NCBI RefSeq assembly: GCF_019802345.1
Contig: NZ_JAINDZ010000003.1
Location: 1-64,000 of the forward strand
Source of the DNA: Methylosinus sp. Sm6
GTDB taxonomy: Bacteria; Pseudomonadota; Alphaproteobacteria; Rhizobiales; Beijerinckiaceae
Length of the DNA: 64,000 nucleotides
Direction of reading: 5' to 3'
Both the position numbers and the translations under genes were made by a program. Under the pieces are notes generated by a model. That model did not search any database. It was not told the DNA's origin and saw only the letters and a program-made list of their open reading frames with translations. Shown here piece after piece: positions 1 through 9,496 of the stretch (the stretch's first letter is position 1; each line of letters starts with the position of its first letter).

Positions 1-59
1 AAATCGCCAGCTGGCGCGAGGATTATCTCGCCATCGCCTTGGAAGCCTCAGACCGTTAA
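1..59 (+). CDS. C-terminal end of an unidentified protein (partial)
   Basis: Frame 3 is open from base 3 to a TAA at 57-59 and encodes about 18 residues ending WREDYLAIALEASDR. The composition looks coding, and the gene would start upstream of the window. Too little is present to name a family. Confidence 0.4.
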   Translation, partial: IASWREDYLAIALEASDR

Positions 60-279
60 CCCGGATTCAGAGCCCTGTCGGCCTTTCGCCGCGCATTGAC
101 GCTCCACCCGCCCTTCTGTATCGATTTTTTTACACAAGGTCGCGGTCGCGCAGCGCTCCGCGCCAGGGGATGGGGTGCCCCCTATAACCGCCGAAGAGGC
201 TGATGACTCCTGCGTGAATTCGGCGATCGATCTGACCGCCGAACGAGGGCGGTCGCGCTCTCGGAGCAGGAGGAACGTA

Positions 280-726
280 ATGAATCAGGATCTTTCGGTC
301 TTCGTCACCCCATTCGCGCTCATCATCGGATGCGCGCTGGTCGCCGGCGGCATTCTCTATTTCATCGACATCCGCTTCCTGCGCTCGCAGACGCAGGCGA
401 TCGCCTCGCTCGTCGCCGGCTTCGCGGTGCTCGGCGCGCTCGAGGTCGTGCTGGCGGGCAGCAGCGTCTCCTTCTTCAAGGCGCAGCAGGTGCAAACCTC
501 GGCCTGCGAGCTCGAAGGCGAGTCCGCTCATCCCGAGGCGCGGCTCGGCGCCGACGCGGAGGTCATCCAGAAGCATATTCGCGCCTGCATGCAGGACGCA
601 GGCTATGAATGGTCGCCCGGCCACCACAATTGCAAAGACGCGGCGGTCGCCACCAATCCCTATTGCTACCTGCCGACGGGCTCCTTCGACCGCGCCATTA
701 CTGCACTGCAGCTGAGATTCGAATAG
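280..726 (+). CDS. Small membrane protein with four-Cys C-terminal domain, paralog 1
   Basis: A 148-residue protein of unknown function. Two hydrophobic segments (about residues 8-27 and 38-57) are followed by a soluble domain with cysteines in the contexts ACELEGES, ACMQDAGYEW, HNCKDA and PYCYLPTG, which suggests two disulfides or a metal site if the domain faces the periplasm. The ATG at 280 is chosen because a perfect AGGAGG (268-273) precedes it by six bases; an in-frame ATG at 175 lacks such a site. The next gene is a clear paralog with the same spacing of cysteines. The family was not recognised. Confidence 0.8.
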   Translation: MNQDLSVFVTPFALIIGCALVAGGILYFIDIRFLRSQTQAIASLVAGFAVLGALEVVLAGSSVSFFKAQQVQTSACELEGESAHPEARLGADAEVIQKHIRACMQDAGYEWSPGHHNCKDAAVATNPYCYLPTGSFDRAITALQLRFE

Positions 727-858
727 CGAAACGGCGGCGGCGCGGCTAAGCTCGGTTTTTGGGCGCCGCGCTTGCCGTCCCTTCGGACCCGCTCCACTTT
801 ATGATGAGACGAAGAGGGGATGCGGCGCCCTGTCGGAACAGACTGGAGAAAGGCGCCG

Positions 859-1308
859 ATGAACGAGGATATTGCGGCTTTTGTCGCGCCGCTCACGCTC
901 ATCCTCGGGGGTGGGCTGCTGGCGCTCGGAGCATTGTCCTTCCTCGGGGTCGATTATTTCGAGAGCAAGTTCAAATCGCGCGTCGCCTTCGCCATCGGCC
1001 TCGCCTTCCTCGTCGCGACCGAGCTCATCTTCGTCACCTCCAGCAGCTCCGGGCGGTATTTCGCCGGCCTGAAGGTCGACGTCACCGACTGCGAGCTCGA
1101 CGGCGAGAGCAAGCTGCCCGAGGAGCGGCACAAGAACAGCAGAGTGCTGCATGATTACATCGTCGGCTGCATGCAGCGGCTCGGCTACGAGTGGAACGCC
1201 GATCACGACCATTGCAAGGAAGCGCAGATCGCGACCAACTCCTTCTGCTATCTGCCGACGCGCCCGATGGCGCGAGCGATCGTGCGCTTCCAGACGACCT
1301 TCGAATAG
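859..1308 (+). CDS. Small membrane protein with four-Cys C-terminal domain, paralog 2
   Basis: A 149-residue paralog of the preceding gene. Both begin MN-D with two hydrophobic segments (about 8-27 and 37-57) and share the four cysteine contexts, here DCELDGES, GCMQRLGYEW, DHCKEA and FCYLPTR. GGAGAAAGG at 844-852 supports the ATG at 859. The 132-base gap to paralog 1 makes a tandem duplication likely. Conservation lies in the soluble domain rather than the membrane segments, so that part probably carries the function, which is unknown. Confidence 0.8.
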   Translation: MNEDIAAFVAPLTLILGGGLLALGALSFLGVDYFESKFKSRVAFAIGLAFLVATELIFVTSSSSGRYFAGLKVDVTDCELDGESKLPEERHKNSRVLHDYIVGCMQRLGYEWNADHDHCKEAQIATNSFCYLPTRPMARAIVRFQTTFE

Positions 1309-1429
1309 GGCGTCGCTACTCGGGACTCGCCAAGGGCGGGCGCCGTCCCTATGACGGCGGAGAGCGACACCATTCGAGAGCGTCCATGAGGAGATCATCG
1401 AGAAGCGCGAGCGCGCGCCGGGGGCGCGC

Positions 1430-3907
1430 TTGACTCGCGTCTTCAGTGACCGCCTGCCGATCGACGACGTCCTGGCGCGGATCGAAACGGCCCTGGAGAC
1501 GCGCGGCAATCTGGTCGTCGTCGCGCCGCCCGGCGCCGGCAAGACGACGCGCATTCCGCTCGCCCTGCTCGGGGCTCCATGGGCGAAGGGCGGCAAGATC
1601 GTGCTGCTGGAGCCGCGCCGGCTGGCGGCGCGCGCGGCGGCGAGCCGCATGGCGGCGACGCTCGGCGAGCCCGTCGGCGAGACGATCGGTCTGCGCATGC
1701 GCCTCGAATCCAAAATTTCCGCGCGCACGCGCATCGAGGTCGTCACCGAGGGCGTGTTCGCCCGCATGATCCTCGACGATCCGATGCTCGAGGGCGTCGC
1801 GGCGGTCCTGTTCGACGAGTTCCACGAGCGTTCGCTCGACGCCGACGTCGGCCTCGCTCTGGCGCTCGACGCGCAGTCCGGCCTGCGCGAGGATCTGCGC
1901 ATCCTCGCAATGTCCGCGACGCTCGACGGCGCGCGCGTCGCGACCTTGATGCGCGGAGCCGAGATCGTCGAGAGCGAGGGCCGCGCCTTTCCGGTGGAGA
2001 CGCGCTATCTCGGCCGCGACGCCAATGAGCGCATCGAGGATGCGGTGGCGCGCGCCTTGCGCCGGGCCCTCGCCGAGGAGCGCGGCTCGCTGCTCGTCTT
2101 CCTGCCCGGCCAGGCGGAAATCCAGCGCGTCGCGGCGCTGCTCGCCGAGCGCGGCCCGCCCGGCGACGTCGACGTCGCGCCGCTCTATGGCGCAATGGAG
2201 CGCAAGGACCAGGACCTCGCCGTCGCGCCCGCCGCGCCGGGGCGGCGCAAGGTCACGCTCGCCACGTCGATCGCCGAAACCTCGCTGACCATCGAAGGCG
2301 TGCGCATCGTCGTCGATTGCGGGCTCGCCCGCGTCGCGCGCTTCGAGCCCGATCTCGGCCTCACCCGGCTCGAGACGGTGCGCGCCTCGCGCGCCTCGGT
2401 CGACCAGCGGCGGGGCAGGGCGGGTCGCACCGAGCCGGGCGTCTGCTATCGCTTGTGGGACGAGGCGGCGACGGCTTCGCTTCCCGCCTTTGCCGCCCCG
2501 GAAATTCTGGCCGCCGATCTCTCCGGCCTCGCGCTCGATCTGCGCGCCTGGGGCGTCGACGATCCGGGCAAGCTCCCTTTCCTCGATCCCCCGCCGCGTC
2601 CCGCCTGGACGGAGGCGGTCGAGCTGTTGCGGGCGCTCGGCGCGCTCGACGAGGCCGGCGCGCTGACGTCCCTCGGGCGGGCGATGCGCGCTCTGCCGCT
2701 CGCGCCGCGGCTCGCGCGCATGGCGCTCGCGGCGGCGCGCCATGGCGAGGCGGAGCGCGCCGCCGATCTCGCCCTGCTGCTCTCCGAGCGCGGCCTCGGC
2801 GGCAATTCCTGCGATCTCTCCGAAAGGCTGGAGCGCTTCCGCTCCGACGGCTCGCGCCGCGCCCGCGACGCGCGGCGGCTGTCGGCGTCATGGGCGAAGC
2901 AGGCGCGCGCGGCGGCCGCTGGCGGCGCGCCCGCCGATCTTTCGGACGGCGCGCTGATCGCCATGGCCTTTCCCGATCGCATCGCCAAGGCGCGCGGCTC
3001 CGGCGGCGAATTTCTGATGGCGAGCGGGCGCGCCGCGTCCGTGGCGCCGCAGGAGCCGCTCGCCGGCGCGCCTTTCCTCGCGATCGCCGAGGTCGCCGGC
3101 CGCGCCGCCCAGGCCCGTGTGCTCGCCGCCTGCGCGCTCGGCGCCGAGGAGGTCGAGCGTCTCGGCGGCGAGCGGATCGAGACGCGCGACGAGACCCTGT
3201 TCGATCCGGCGAGCGGCGCCTTGCGGCGGCGGCGCTTTCGCCGGCTCGGCGCCATTCGATTGGCCGAGCAGAATCTGCCGCCGGAGCCGAATGAGGAGAG
3301 CGCGGCGATCCTCGCGCGCGGCGCCGCGACGCTCGGGATCGGACGGCTGCCGTGGAGCAAGGCGCAGATGCAGCTGCGCGACCGGCTCGCCTTCCTGCGC
3401 CGCGCGGACGGCGACATCTGGCCGGATGTCTCCGACGAGGGGCTCGCCGCGCGCGCCGAGGACTGGCTCGCGCCCTTTGTCATCGGCCGCGCGAGCCTCG
3501 CCGCCATCACGGCGGAGGATCTCGAGGCCGCGCTCTCCGCTCTCGCGCCTTATGAGCTCACGCGCCGGCTCGATCGCGAGGCGCCGGCTTTTTTCGAGAC
3601 GCCGGCCGGCTCACGCCATGCGCTCGATTATGCCGCGGCAAACGGGCCGCTGCTCTCGGTGCGAGTGCAGGAGCTGTTCGGCCTCTCGGTCCACCCGACC
3701 CTGGCGGGCGGGCGGGCGCCGTTGACGCTCGAGCTGCTGTCGCCGGCGCATCGCCCGATCCAGACGACGCGCGATCTGCCCGGATTCTGGGCCGGCTCCT
3801 GGGCGGAGGTGAAGCGCGAGATGAAAGGCCGCTATCCGCGCCATCTCTGGCCCGACGATCCGGCCAAGGCCGCGCCGACCACGAGGGCGAAGCCGCGCGG
3901 AACGTGA
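1430..3907 (+). CDS. hrpB: ATP-dependent helicase HrpB
   Basis: An 825-residue DExH-box helicase of the DEAH/RHA type, the usual HrpB length. Walker A GAGKT is at about 35-39, the DEFH box at about 129-132 and SAT at about 162-164. Motif VI is seen as QRRGRAGR near residue 325, and the HrpB-specific C-terminal region ends in PGFWAGSWAEVKREMKGRYPRHLWP. The start is a TTG at 1430; I see no ATG in frame nearby with a better ribosome site. HrpB is widespread in bacteria, but its RNA substrate is poorly defined. Confidence 0.95.
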   Translation: MTRVFSDRLPIDDVLARIETALETRGNLVVVAPPGAGKTTRIPLALLGAPWAKGGKIVLLEPRRLAARAAASRMAATLGEPVGETIGLRMRLESKISARTRIEVVTEGVFARMILDDPMLEGVAAVLFDEFHERSLDADVGLALALDAQSGLREDLRILAMSATLDGARVATLMRGAEIVESEGRAFPVETRYLGRDANERIEDAVARALRRALAEERGSLLVFLPGQAEIQRVAALLAERGPPGDVDVAPLYGAMERKDQDLAVAPAAPGRRKVTLATSIAETSLTIEGVRIVVDCGLARVARFEPDLGLTRLETVRASRASVDQRRGRAGRTEPGVCYRLWDEAATASLPAFAAPEILAADLSGLALDLRAWGVDDPGKLPFLDPPPRPAWTEAVELLRALGALDEAGALTSLGRAMRALPLAPRLARMALAAARHGEAERAADLALLLSERGLGGNSCDLSERLERFRSDGSRRARDARRLSASWAKQARAAAAGGAPADLSDGALIAMAFPDRIAKARGSGGEFLMASGRAASVAPQEPLAGAPFLAIAEVAGRAAQARVLAACALGAEEVERLGGERIETRDETLFDPASGALRRRRFRRLGAIRLAEQNLPPEPNEESAAILARGAATLGIGRLPWSKAQMQLRDRLAFLRRADGDIWPDVSDEGLAARAEDWLAPFVIGRASLAAITAEDLEAALSALAPYELTRRLDREAPAFFETPAGSRHALDYAAANGPLLSVRVQELFGLSVHPTLAGGRAPLTLELLSPAHRPIQTTRDLPGFWAGSWAEVKREMKGRYPRHLWPDDPAKAAPTTRAKPRGT

Positions 3908-3918
3908 AGGAGGAATTG

Positions 3919-3946
3919 CCCTTCTCCCGCCGAAGCGGGAGAAGGG
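3919..3946. terminator. Hairpin between convergent hrpB and degP
   Basis: A perfect 12-bp stem (3919-3930 with 3935-3946) closed by a CGAA loop lies 11 bases after the hrpB stop. It is GC-rich with no T-tract on either strand. It may end hrpB transcription or be a copy of the common CTTCTCCCGC intergenic palindrome. Confidence 0.5.
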
Positions 3947-3956
3947 GGCCTGCGCC

Positions 3957-4053
3957 AGCGTTATCCGATCCAATTGGATCGGATAACGCTCCAGCCTTCT
4001 TTCTTTCGAGCGAATTCTGATCGATCGAACGATTCCGTTCGATCGGACGCTCT
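3957..4053 (+). repeat. Family-1 palindromic repeat, copy A
   Basis: Two hairpins. The first is a perfect 34-bp palindrome (3957-3990) centred on CCAATTGG. The second pairs CGATCGAACG (4022-4031) with CGTTCGATCG (4036-4045) across an ATTC loop. The linker carries CCTTCTTTCTTTCGAGCGAATTC. It sits between convergent hrpB and degP. Related copies are at 16851, 32874, 42654 (inverted) and 61187, with a fragment at 13374. Confidence 0.9.
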
Positions 4054-4059
4054 ACGGCG

Positions 4060-5577
4060 TCAGTCGATGCTCAGCGCGACGAAATGCGTGTCGCCCTGGC
4101 CATTCGCGACGATCAGCAGCGCCGATTTCTTGCCGCCGTCCTTGAGCGCCTTGACCTTCTTGACCGCATCGGCCGGATCGGCGACCGGCTCCTGATTGAT
4201 CTCGAGCAGGATCTCGCCCGGCTGCAGCCGCTTGTCGGCCGCGTCGGAGCGCGGATCGACGCCGGTGATGAGCACGCCGGCCTTGACCGCGTCCTTGATC
4301 TGGAAGCGGTTGCGCAGCTCGTCCGAGAGGCTCGACAGCTCGAGGCCGAGAGCCTTCTGCGACGAGGGCTTGTCGGTGGAGCCGCCCTCCGGCGCGCCGT
4401 TCGAGGCGACTTTCTCCCCATCCTCGAGCCGGCCGAGCTTGATCGTCTTGGCCAGCTCCTTGCCGCCGCGGATGATGACGACCTCGACCTCCTTGCCGAC
4501 CGGCGTCGCCGCGACGAGCTTGGGGAGATCGCGCGACTCCTTGATCGGCTTGCCGTCGAATTTGACGATCACGTCGCCGGCCTTGAGGCCCGCGGATTTC
4601 GAGGGCCCCTTGTCGTCGATGCCGGCCACCAGCGCGCCGCGCGGCTGGCCGAGCGCGAGATTTTCGGCGATCGCGTCGTCGACCTTCTGAATGCGCACGC
4701 CGAGCCAGCCGCGGCGCGTCTCGCCGAATTTCTGCAGCTGCTCGATGACCGGCTGCACGGTGTTGGACGGCGTCGCGAAGCCGATGCCGACCGAGCCGCC
4801 CGAGGGCGACAGGATCGCCGTGTTGATGCCGATCACCTCGCCGTCCATGTTGAACAGCGGGCCGCCGGAATTGCCCTTGTTGATGGAGGCGTCGGTCTGG
4901 ATGTAGTTGTCGTAGGGACCGCTGTCGATGTTGCGGTTGCGGGCCGAGACGATGCCGGCCGTGACCGAGCCGCCGAGCCCGAACGGATTGCCGACCGCGA
5001 GCACCCAGTCGCCGACGCGCGCCTTGTCGCTGTCGGCGAATTTGACCGACTTCAGAGGCTTGTCGGGCTTCACCTTCAGCACGGCCACATCGACCTTCTG
5101 ATCCTTGCCGAGGACCTCGGCCTTGAGCTTCTGGCCGTCGGTGAAGATCACCGTCACCTCATTGGCGTCGGCGACGACGTGATTATTGGTGATGATGATG
5201 CCGGCCGGATCGATGACGAAGCCCGAGCCGAGCGAGCTCGACTTGCGTGGGCGCGGCAGCTCGGGGACGCTCTGGCCCTGCTGGCGGCGGCGGAAGAATT
5301 CCTCGAACAGATCGTCGAAGGGCGTGCCGGGCGGCCCGCCAGGGCCGGCGTCGGGTCCGCCCTTCTGCGTGGATTTGGGGTCGACCGTCTGCGTCGCGGA
5401 GATATTGACCACCGCGTCCTGCACGGTGACCGCGAGATCGGCGAGCGAGTCCGGGCCCTTGGCCGCCGCGGGCGCGATCGCCGGCAGGCCGGCGAGGACG
5501 GGGACGAGCAGCAATGCGGCGAGCGCGCGCCGCGCTCGTCGCGCCGAGAGGAACCAAACGCTGGCGGCTGATGTCAT
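4060..5577 (-). CDS. degP: DegP/DegQ-type periplasmic serine protease (Do family)
   Basis: A 505-residue HtrA-family protease/chaperone for misfolded envelope proteins. The order is signal peptide (about 1-39), trypsin-like domain with catalytic His133 (NNHVVAD), Asp163 (KVDVAVL) and Ser237 (GNSGGP), then two PDZ domains (about 290-375 and 410-500). The start at 5577 places GGAGAG upstream and gives a good signal sequence; longer in-frame starts add a non-secretory tail. It lies downstream of hflK-hflC in the common alphaproteobacterial order, separated from hflC by 203 bases that could hold its own promoter. Confidence 0.95.
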   Translation of the reverse strand: MTSAASVWFLSARRARRALAALLLVPVLAGLPAIAPAAAKGPDSLADLAVTVQDAVVNISATQTVDPKSTQKGGPDAGPGGPPGTPFDDLFEEFFRRRQQGQSVPELPRPRKSSSLGSGFVIDPAGIIITNNHVVADANEVTVIFTDGQKLKAEVLGKDQKVDVAVLKVKPDKPLKSVKFADSDKARVGDWVLAVGNPFGLGGSVTAGIVSARNRNIDSGPYDNYIQTDASINKGNSGGPLFNMDGEVIGINTAILSPSGGSVGIGFATPSNTVQPVIEQLQKFGETRRGWLGVRIQKVDDAIAENLALGQPRGALVAGIDDKGPSKSAGLKAGDVIVKFDGKPIKESRDLPKLVAATPVGKEVEVVIIRGGKELAKTIKLGRLEDGEKVASNGAPEGGSTDKPSSQKALGLELSSLSDELRNRFQIKDAVKAGVLITGVDPRSDAADKRLQPGEILLEINQEPVADPADAVKKVKALKDGGKKSALLIVANGQGDTHFVALSID

Positions 5578-5780
5578 AACTCTTGCTCTCCTGAGGCGCG
5601 TTTCGTGTTCGGGCGCGTGCAATTCGATCGGCGCTCCATGTCCGCGCGGCGGCCGGGGAAGAGGCCGGGTACATTCGGGCGGGGGTCCGGATCGCCGCGC
5701 CAACGGCACTCTGCCAGCAAAACGGCGAGAGTTAGGCGTATTCGGTTCTTTACCTTACCTTTTCGATCGGTGACCCGAAA

Positions 5781-6686
5781 TTACTTCTTGGACGGCGTCG
5801 GCTCTTCGCCGCTTTTGCCGCCCGCCGCGCCGAAATAACGGAAGAATTCGGAGCGCGGGCTGATCAGAAAGCGCGTGTCGCCGGTCTTGAGCGCGGTCTC
5901 ATAAGCCTGCATCGAGCGGTAGAAAGAGAAGAAATCCGCATCCTTGCCGAAAGCGTCGGCGAAGATATGGTTGCGCTCGGCGTCGCCCTCGCCCTTGAGG
6001 CGGTCGGCCTCGCGCTGCGCCTCGGCTTTCAGCACGATCACGTCGCGGTCGGCCTTGGCGGTGATCTTCTGCGCCTGCTCGGCGCCCTGGGCGCGATATT
6101 CGGCCGCCTCCCGCGCCCGCTCGGTCTGCATCCGCCCATAAACCTTCTCGGAAATCTGCTGCGGCAGATCGACCCGGCGAATGCGCGCGTCGACGACCGT
6201 CACGCCGAATTTGCGCGCCTCGAGATTGGCCTGCTCCTTGATGCGCACCATCAGGGCGGCGCGCTCGTCGCGCACGATCTCGCGCTGATTGGCCTCGCTC
6301 AGCACGCGGCGCACCGCCGAGTTCAGCACCGAGGCGAGCTGGTTGTTGGCGCCGGCGATGCCGCCCACCGATTGGTAGAAGCGCAGCGGATCGACGATGC
6401 GATAGCGGATGAAGCTGTCGACCTCGAGCCGCTGATTGTCCGAGGCGAGCACCTCGAGGCCCGGGCTCTCCACATCGAGGATGCGATTGTCCAGGTAGAT
6501 CACATTCTCGACGATCGGGAATTTATAGTGCAGGCCGGGCTGGGTCACGAGGCCGCGGCCGGCGACCGGCTCGCCGAAGCGCAGCACCAGCGCCTGCTCG
6601 GTCTGGCTGACGGTGAACAGCGCGCCGCTGGCGGCGATCAGTCCCGCGAGGACCAACAGCGCGAGAAGGAAGGACACGCCTCTCAC
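5781..6686 (-). CDS. hflC: HflC, SPFH-domain modulator of FtsH
   Basis: A 301-residue inner-membrane protein with one N-terminal membrane segment (about 4-23), an SPFH/band 7 domain (about 25-210) and an Ala/Glu/Arg-rich coiled coil. With HflK it forms a large periplasmic assembly around the FtsH protease and controls its access to membrane substrates (family knowledge). Its ATG overlaps the hflK stop in an ATGA arrangement, so the two are probably translationally coupled. Confidence 0.95.
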   Translation of the reverse strand: MRGVSFLLALLVLAGLIAASGALFTVSQTEQALVLRFGEPVAGRGLVTQPGLHYKFPIVENVIYLDNRILDVESPGLEVLASDNQRLEVDSFIRYRIVDPLRFYQSVGGIAGANNQLASVLNSAVRRVLSEANQREIVRDERAALMVRIKEQANLEARKFGVTVVDARIRRVDLPQQISEKVYGRMQTERAREAAEYRAQGAEQAQKITAKADRDVIVLKAEAQREADRLKGEGDAERNHIFADAFGKDADFFSFYRSMQAYETALKTGDTRFLISPRSEFFRYFGAAGGKSGEEPTPSKK

Positions 6687-7798
6687 TTTCTGCCTCCCTG
6701 GGTCGTGAAGCCGGGCAGCGGCAGATAAGGAACCACCCCGGAGCCGCCGCCGCCGGACGCGGCTTCATCGACAATCACCTTATCGGCTCCGCCGAGCACG
6801 CGCTCCATTGTCTCGAGATAGAGGCGCTGGCGCGTCACGGCCGGCGCCTTCCTGTATTCGTCGTAGATCTGGTCGAAGCGCGCCGCCTGGCCGCGCGCTT
6901 CGGCGACGACCTGCTCGCGATAGGCCTCGGCCTCCTGCAGAATGCGCGCCGCCGCGCCGCGCGCCTCCGGCACCACCCGGTTGGCGTAGGCCTCGGCCTC
7001 GTTGCCGAGGCGCTGCAAATCCTGCTGGGCGGCGGTCACGTCGCGGAAGGCGGCGATCACCGAGGCCGGCGGGTCGACCGACAGCAGCAGCACCTGCAGC
7101 ACCAGCACGCCGCTGTGATAATCGTCCAGCACCTTCTGCATCAGCTGCTGGCTCGCCGGCTCGATCAGCTTGCGGTCGGCGGTGAGAATCTTCTGGATCT
7201 GCGATTGGCCGACGATCTCGCGCATGGCGCTCTCGGCCACCGCCTTCACGGTCGCCGGCGGATCGGCGACATTGAAGGCGAATTCCTCGGGCTTGGCCGG
7301 ATCGATCTGCCAGAACACGCGGAACTTCACATCGGCGATATTCTCGTCGCCGGTGAGCATCAGGCTCTCTTCCGGCGCTTCGGGGCTCTGGACCCCGCCG
7401 CGGCGCGTCGCGGGCTGCTCGCGGAAGCCGATATCGATGACATTGCGGTCGGTCACGGCGAGCTTGACGACGGAGCCGACCGGCGACGGCAGATTATAGT
7501 TGAGGCCAGCCTGGGTCTTCCCCCGATATTTGCCGAAGATCATATTGAGCCCGACTTCGTTCGGGCCGATCGTATAGAAACCGCTGGCGAGCCAAGCGAG
7601 CAGGGTCAACAGCGTGAGAATTGCAATTCCGCGGCCGCCGAATCCGGACGGCAGGATCTGCCGCAGCCCCTCCTGGCTGCGCCGCAGCAGCTCCTCCAGA
7701 TCCGGGGGTCCGCCGCCGGGGGAGCCCCACGGATTCTGCTGTCCCCAAGGACTATTGTCGTTGGGCTTGCGCGGACCGCCTTGATTGCTCCAGGGCAT
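6683..7798 (-). CDS. hflK: HflK, SPFH-domain modulator of FtsH
   Basis: A 371-residue partner of HflC. A Gly/Pro/Asn-rich N-terminus (1-50) with NPWG motifs typical of HflK leads to one membrane segment (about 57-74), then the SPFH domain beginning YTIGPNEVGL and a coiled-coil tail. It is the first gene of hflK-hflC-degP, transcribed leftward, and overlaps hflC by four bases. Confidence 0.95.
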   Translation of the reverse strand: MPWSNQGGPRKPNDNSPWGQQNPWGSPGGGPPDLEELLRRSQEGLRQILPSGFGGRGIAILTLLTLLAWLASGFYTIGPNEVGLNMIFGKYRGKTQAGLNYNLPSPVGSVVKLAVTDRNVIDIGFREQPATRRGGVQSPEAPEESLMLTGDENIADVKFRVFWQIDPAKPEEFAFNVADPPATVKAVAESAMREIVGQSQIQKILTADRKLIEPASQQLMQKVLDDYHSGVLVLQVLLLSVDPPASVIAAFRDVTAAQQDLQRLGNEAEAYANRVVPEARGAAARILQEAEAYREQVVAEARGQAARFDQIYDEYRKAPAVTRQRLYLETMERVLGGADKVIVDEAASGGGGSGVVPYLPLPGFTTQGGRK

Positions 7799-7914
7799 GT
7801 CGATATCTTCGGCTGGCGGGACATGAAGCGCGCCGCCTCGGCGGAACGCTGGGAATTTATAGGCGCTCGCGGGAGAGACGGCAATCGCTCCACACGGACG
7901 GCGAGGAGATATCC

Positions 7915-9225
7915 TCAGTGAGCGGGCCGCGTCAGCAGATCGAGGGCGGAAAAACCGAAATCGACGCCGACGCGCAATCCGTGCATTGCGGTCTTGGTGC
8001 AGACCTCCGCCGGAATCGGCGAGGCGGTGGTCATATAGGTCGGATTTGTGTGCTGGAGCCGAATATAGAGATATTCGGCGCGCAGCGAGAGGCCCGGCGC
8101 GAGGGCGAATTGCACGCCGCCGCCGATCGTCCAGCCCGGCACGAATTCATGGCTCTGGCTGGTTCCATAAGTCGGGAAGGAATTGATCACGCCGGCGCCG
8201 GAGAAGCTTCGCGGCGCCAATATGTGGCCATAGGCGAGGCCGCCGGTCCCGTAGACCAGCCAGCGCTCGAAGACATAGCCGAGCCGGCCGCGAAACGTGC
8301 CGAGATAGCCGCCGCGAACGCCCGAGATCGTTCCATGGCCGTTGCTGCCGCCGCCGAGATCGCTGCGATATTGCGCATCCGTCTCGAAACCGACGAGAAT
8401 GTCCGGGGTCGGCTGGAAGTCGTAGCCGAGGCGCAGGCCGCCGAGGAAGCCGGCGCCGTTCATCGGCACCGGATCGGCGAATTCGCCGTCGCCGATCGCC
8501 GAGCCGACCGTGAAGCCGAAGGACGGTCCGCCGAAGCCGAAGGAGGGCGGGGCCGGCGGCTCGTCGCCGGAAGGCCCGCCCGGACCCATGGGCGGCGCCC
8601 CGGCCGGCGGAGAATTGTCGCCGCGGCGGCCCGGGACGCGGCAGGTCGAGTCGAAGGTCCAGTCGTTCTTGCCGACCCCCTTGGGCTGCGTGACGCCGGA
8701 GCGGGAAACGGTGACGAAGGTGCAGGCCGCGTCGAGCGTACGGCATTGTCCGGTCGCGCGGCTGCAGACTTCGATGACGCCGGAATAGAGCAGGGCGTCG
8801 GTGCGGCCGCCGATCACGCGGACGGCGAAGCCCGTGCCGCGCACGCCGATCGTCGCCGTGGGCGTGCGGACATTATAGTCCTTGTGTCCGGCCGGCGCGC
8901 TGACGAAGCGAAAGGCGCCCTTGGCCGCGTCGAACACGACGCCCTTGTTTCCCGAATAGACGAAGCTGTCGAGCTTTACCCGCGAGGACGGGGCCATTTG
9001 CAGATCGGTGCGATCGTCGAAGACGAATTTGCCGCGGCTCGCCGCCGCCGTGGTCAGCACCTCGTCGGCATAGACCGCATCGCCCACGCCGAGCTTCTGC
9101 GCGCCGGCGCCCGTGTCTCCGCGCACGTCCTTCTCGATCGATGTCGCGCCGCCGATCTTCGTCGCGGCAAGGGCGGGCGACGCCAGCGCCAAGCAGAGAA
9201 AAAGCATCGTCGCCAATCGGATCAT
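7915..9225 (-). CDS. FecR-domain protein fused to an outer-membrane beta-barrel
   Basis: A 436-residue secreted protein. A signal peptide (1-20, ending SPALA) is followed by a FecR-like beta domain (about 25-185; core VFDDRTDLQMAPSSRVKLDSF, then TPTATIGVRGTGFAV) and a Pro/Gly-rich linker (about 205-235). The C-terminus resembles an 8-stranded Omp25/OmpA-type barrel, with AGFLGGLRLGYDFQ, FRGRLGYVF, GTGGLAYG and LSLRAEYLYI. The ATG at 9225 is preferred to a TTG at 9252 because it begins directly at the signal peptide. No FecI-type sigma factor or TonB receptor is adjacent, so FecR-like signalling is not indicated. Function unknown. Confidence 0.8.
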   Translation of the reverse strand: MIRLATMLFLCLALASPALAATKIGGATSIEKDVRGDTGAGAQKLGVGDAVYADEVLTTAAASRGKFVFDDRTDLQMAPSSRVKLDSFVYSGNKGVVFDAAKGAFRFVSAPAGHKDYNVRTPTATIGVRGTGFAVRVIGGRTDALLYSGVIEVCSRATGQCRTLDAACTFVTVSRSGVTQPKGVGKNDWTFDSTCRVPGRRGDNSPPAGAPPMGPGGPSGDEPPAPPSFGFGGPSFGFTVGSAIGDGEFADPVPMNGAGFLGGLRLGYDFQPTPDILVGFETDAQYRSDLGGGSNGHGTISGVRGGYLGTFRGRLGYVFERWLVYGTGGLAYGHILAPRSFSGAGVINSFPTYGTSQSHEFVPGWTIGGGVQFALAPGLSLRAEYLYIRLQHTNPTYMTTASPIPAEVCTKTAMHGLRVGVDFGFSALDLLTRPAH

Positions 9226-9496
9226 GAGCGCCCCGAGCCGTCGTCGCAACAAATCAGCCGTACGGATTCGCTCCGACCTTAGCTCGACCGGAGCGGCATG
9301 CGCAACAGCCGTGCGGCGTCCTCCCGTCGCCGGCGCCAGAAAACAGCGACGGCCGGGCGCGGCGTTGACGGAAAATCGACGGACGACGTCCTATATCCGC
9401 GTTCCGAGGCGCATCATCCCGCCGGAATGTCTGGCCTGTGTCTTGCTTGACAGGGGCTCGGCGATGGGAGCGGGGGCAATTCCAGGAGACTGCGCG

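Noticed and set aside
1349-2743. Minus-strand open frame opposite hrpB
   Set aside because: All helicase motifs are on the plus strand; antisense shadow.
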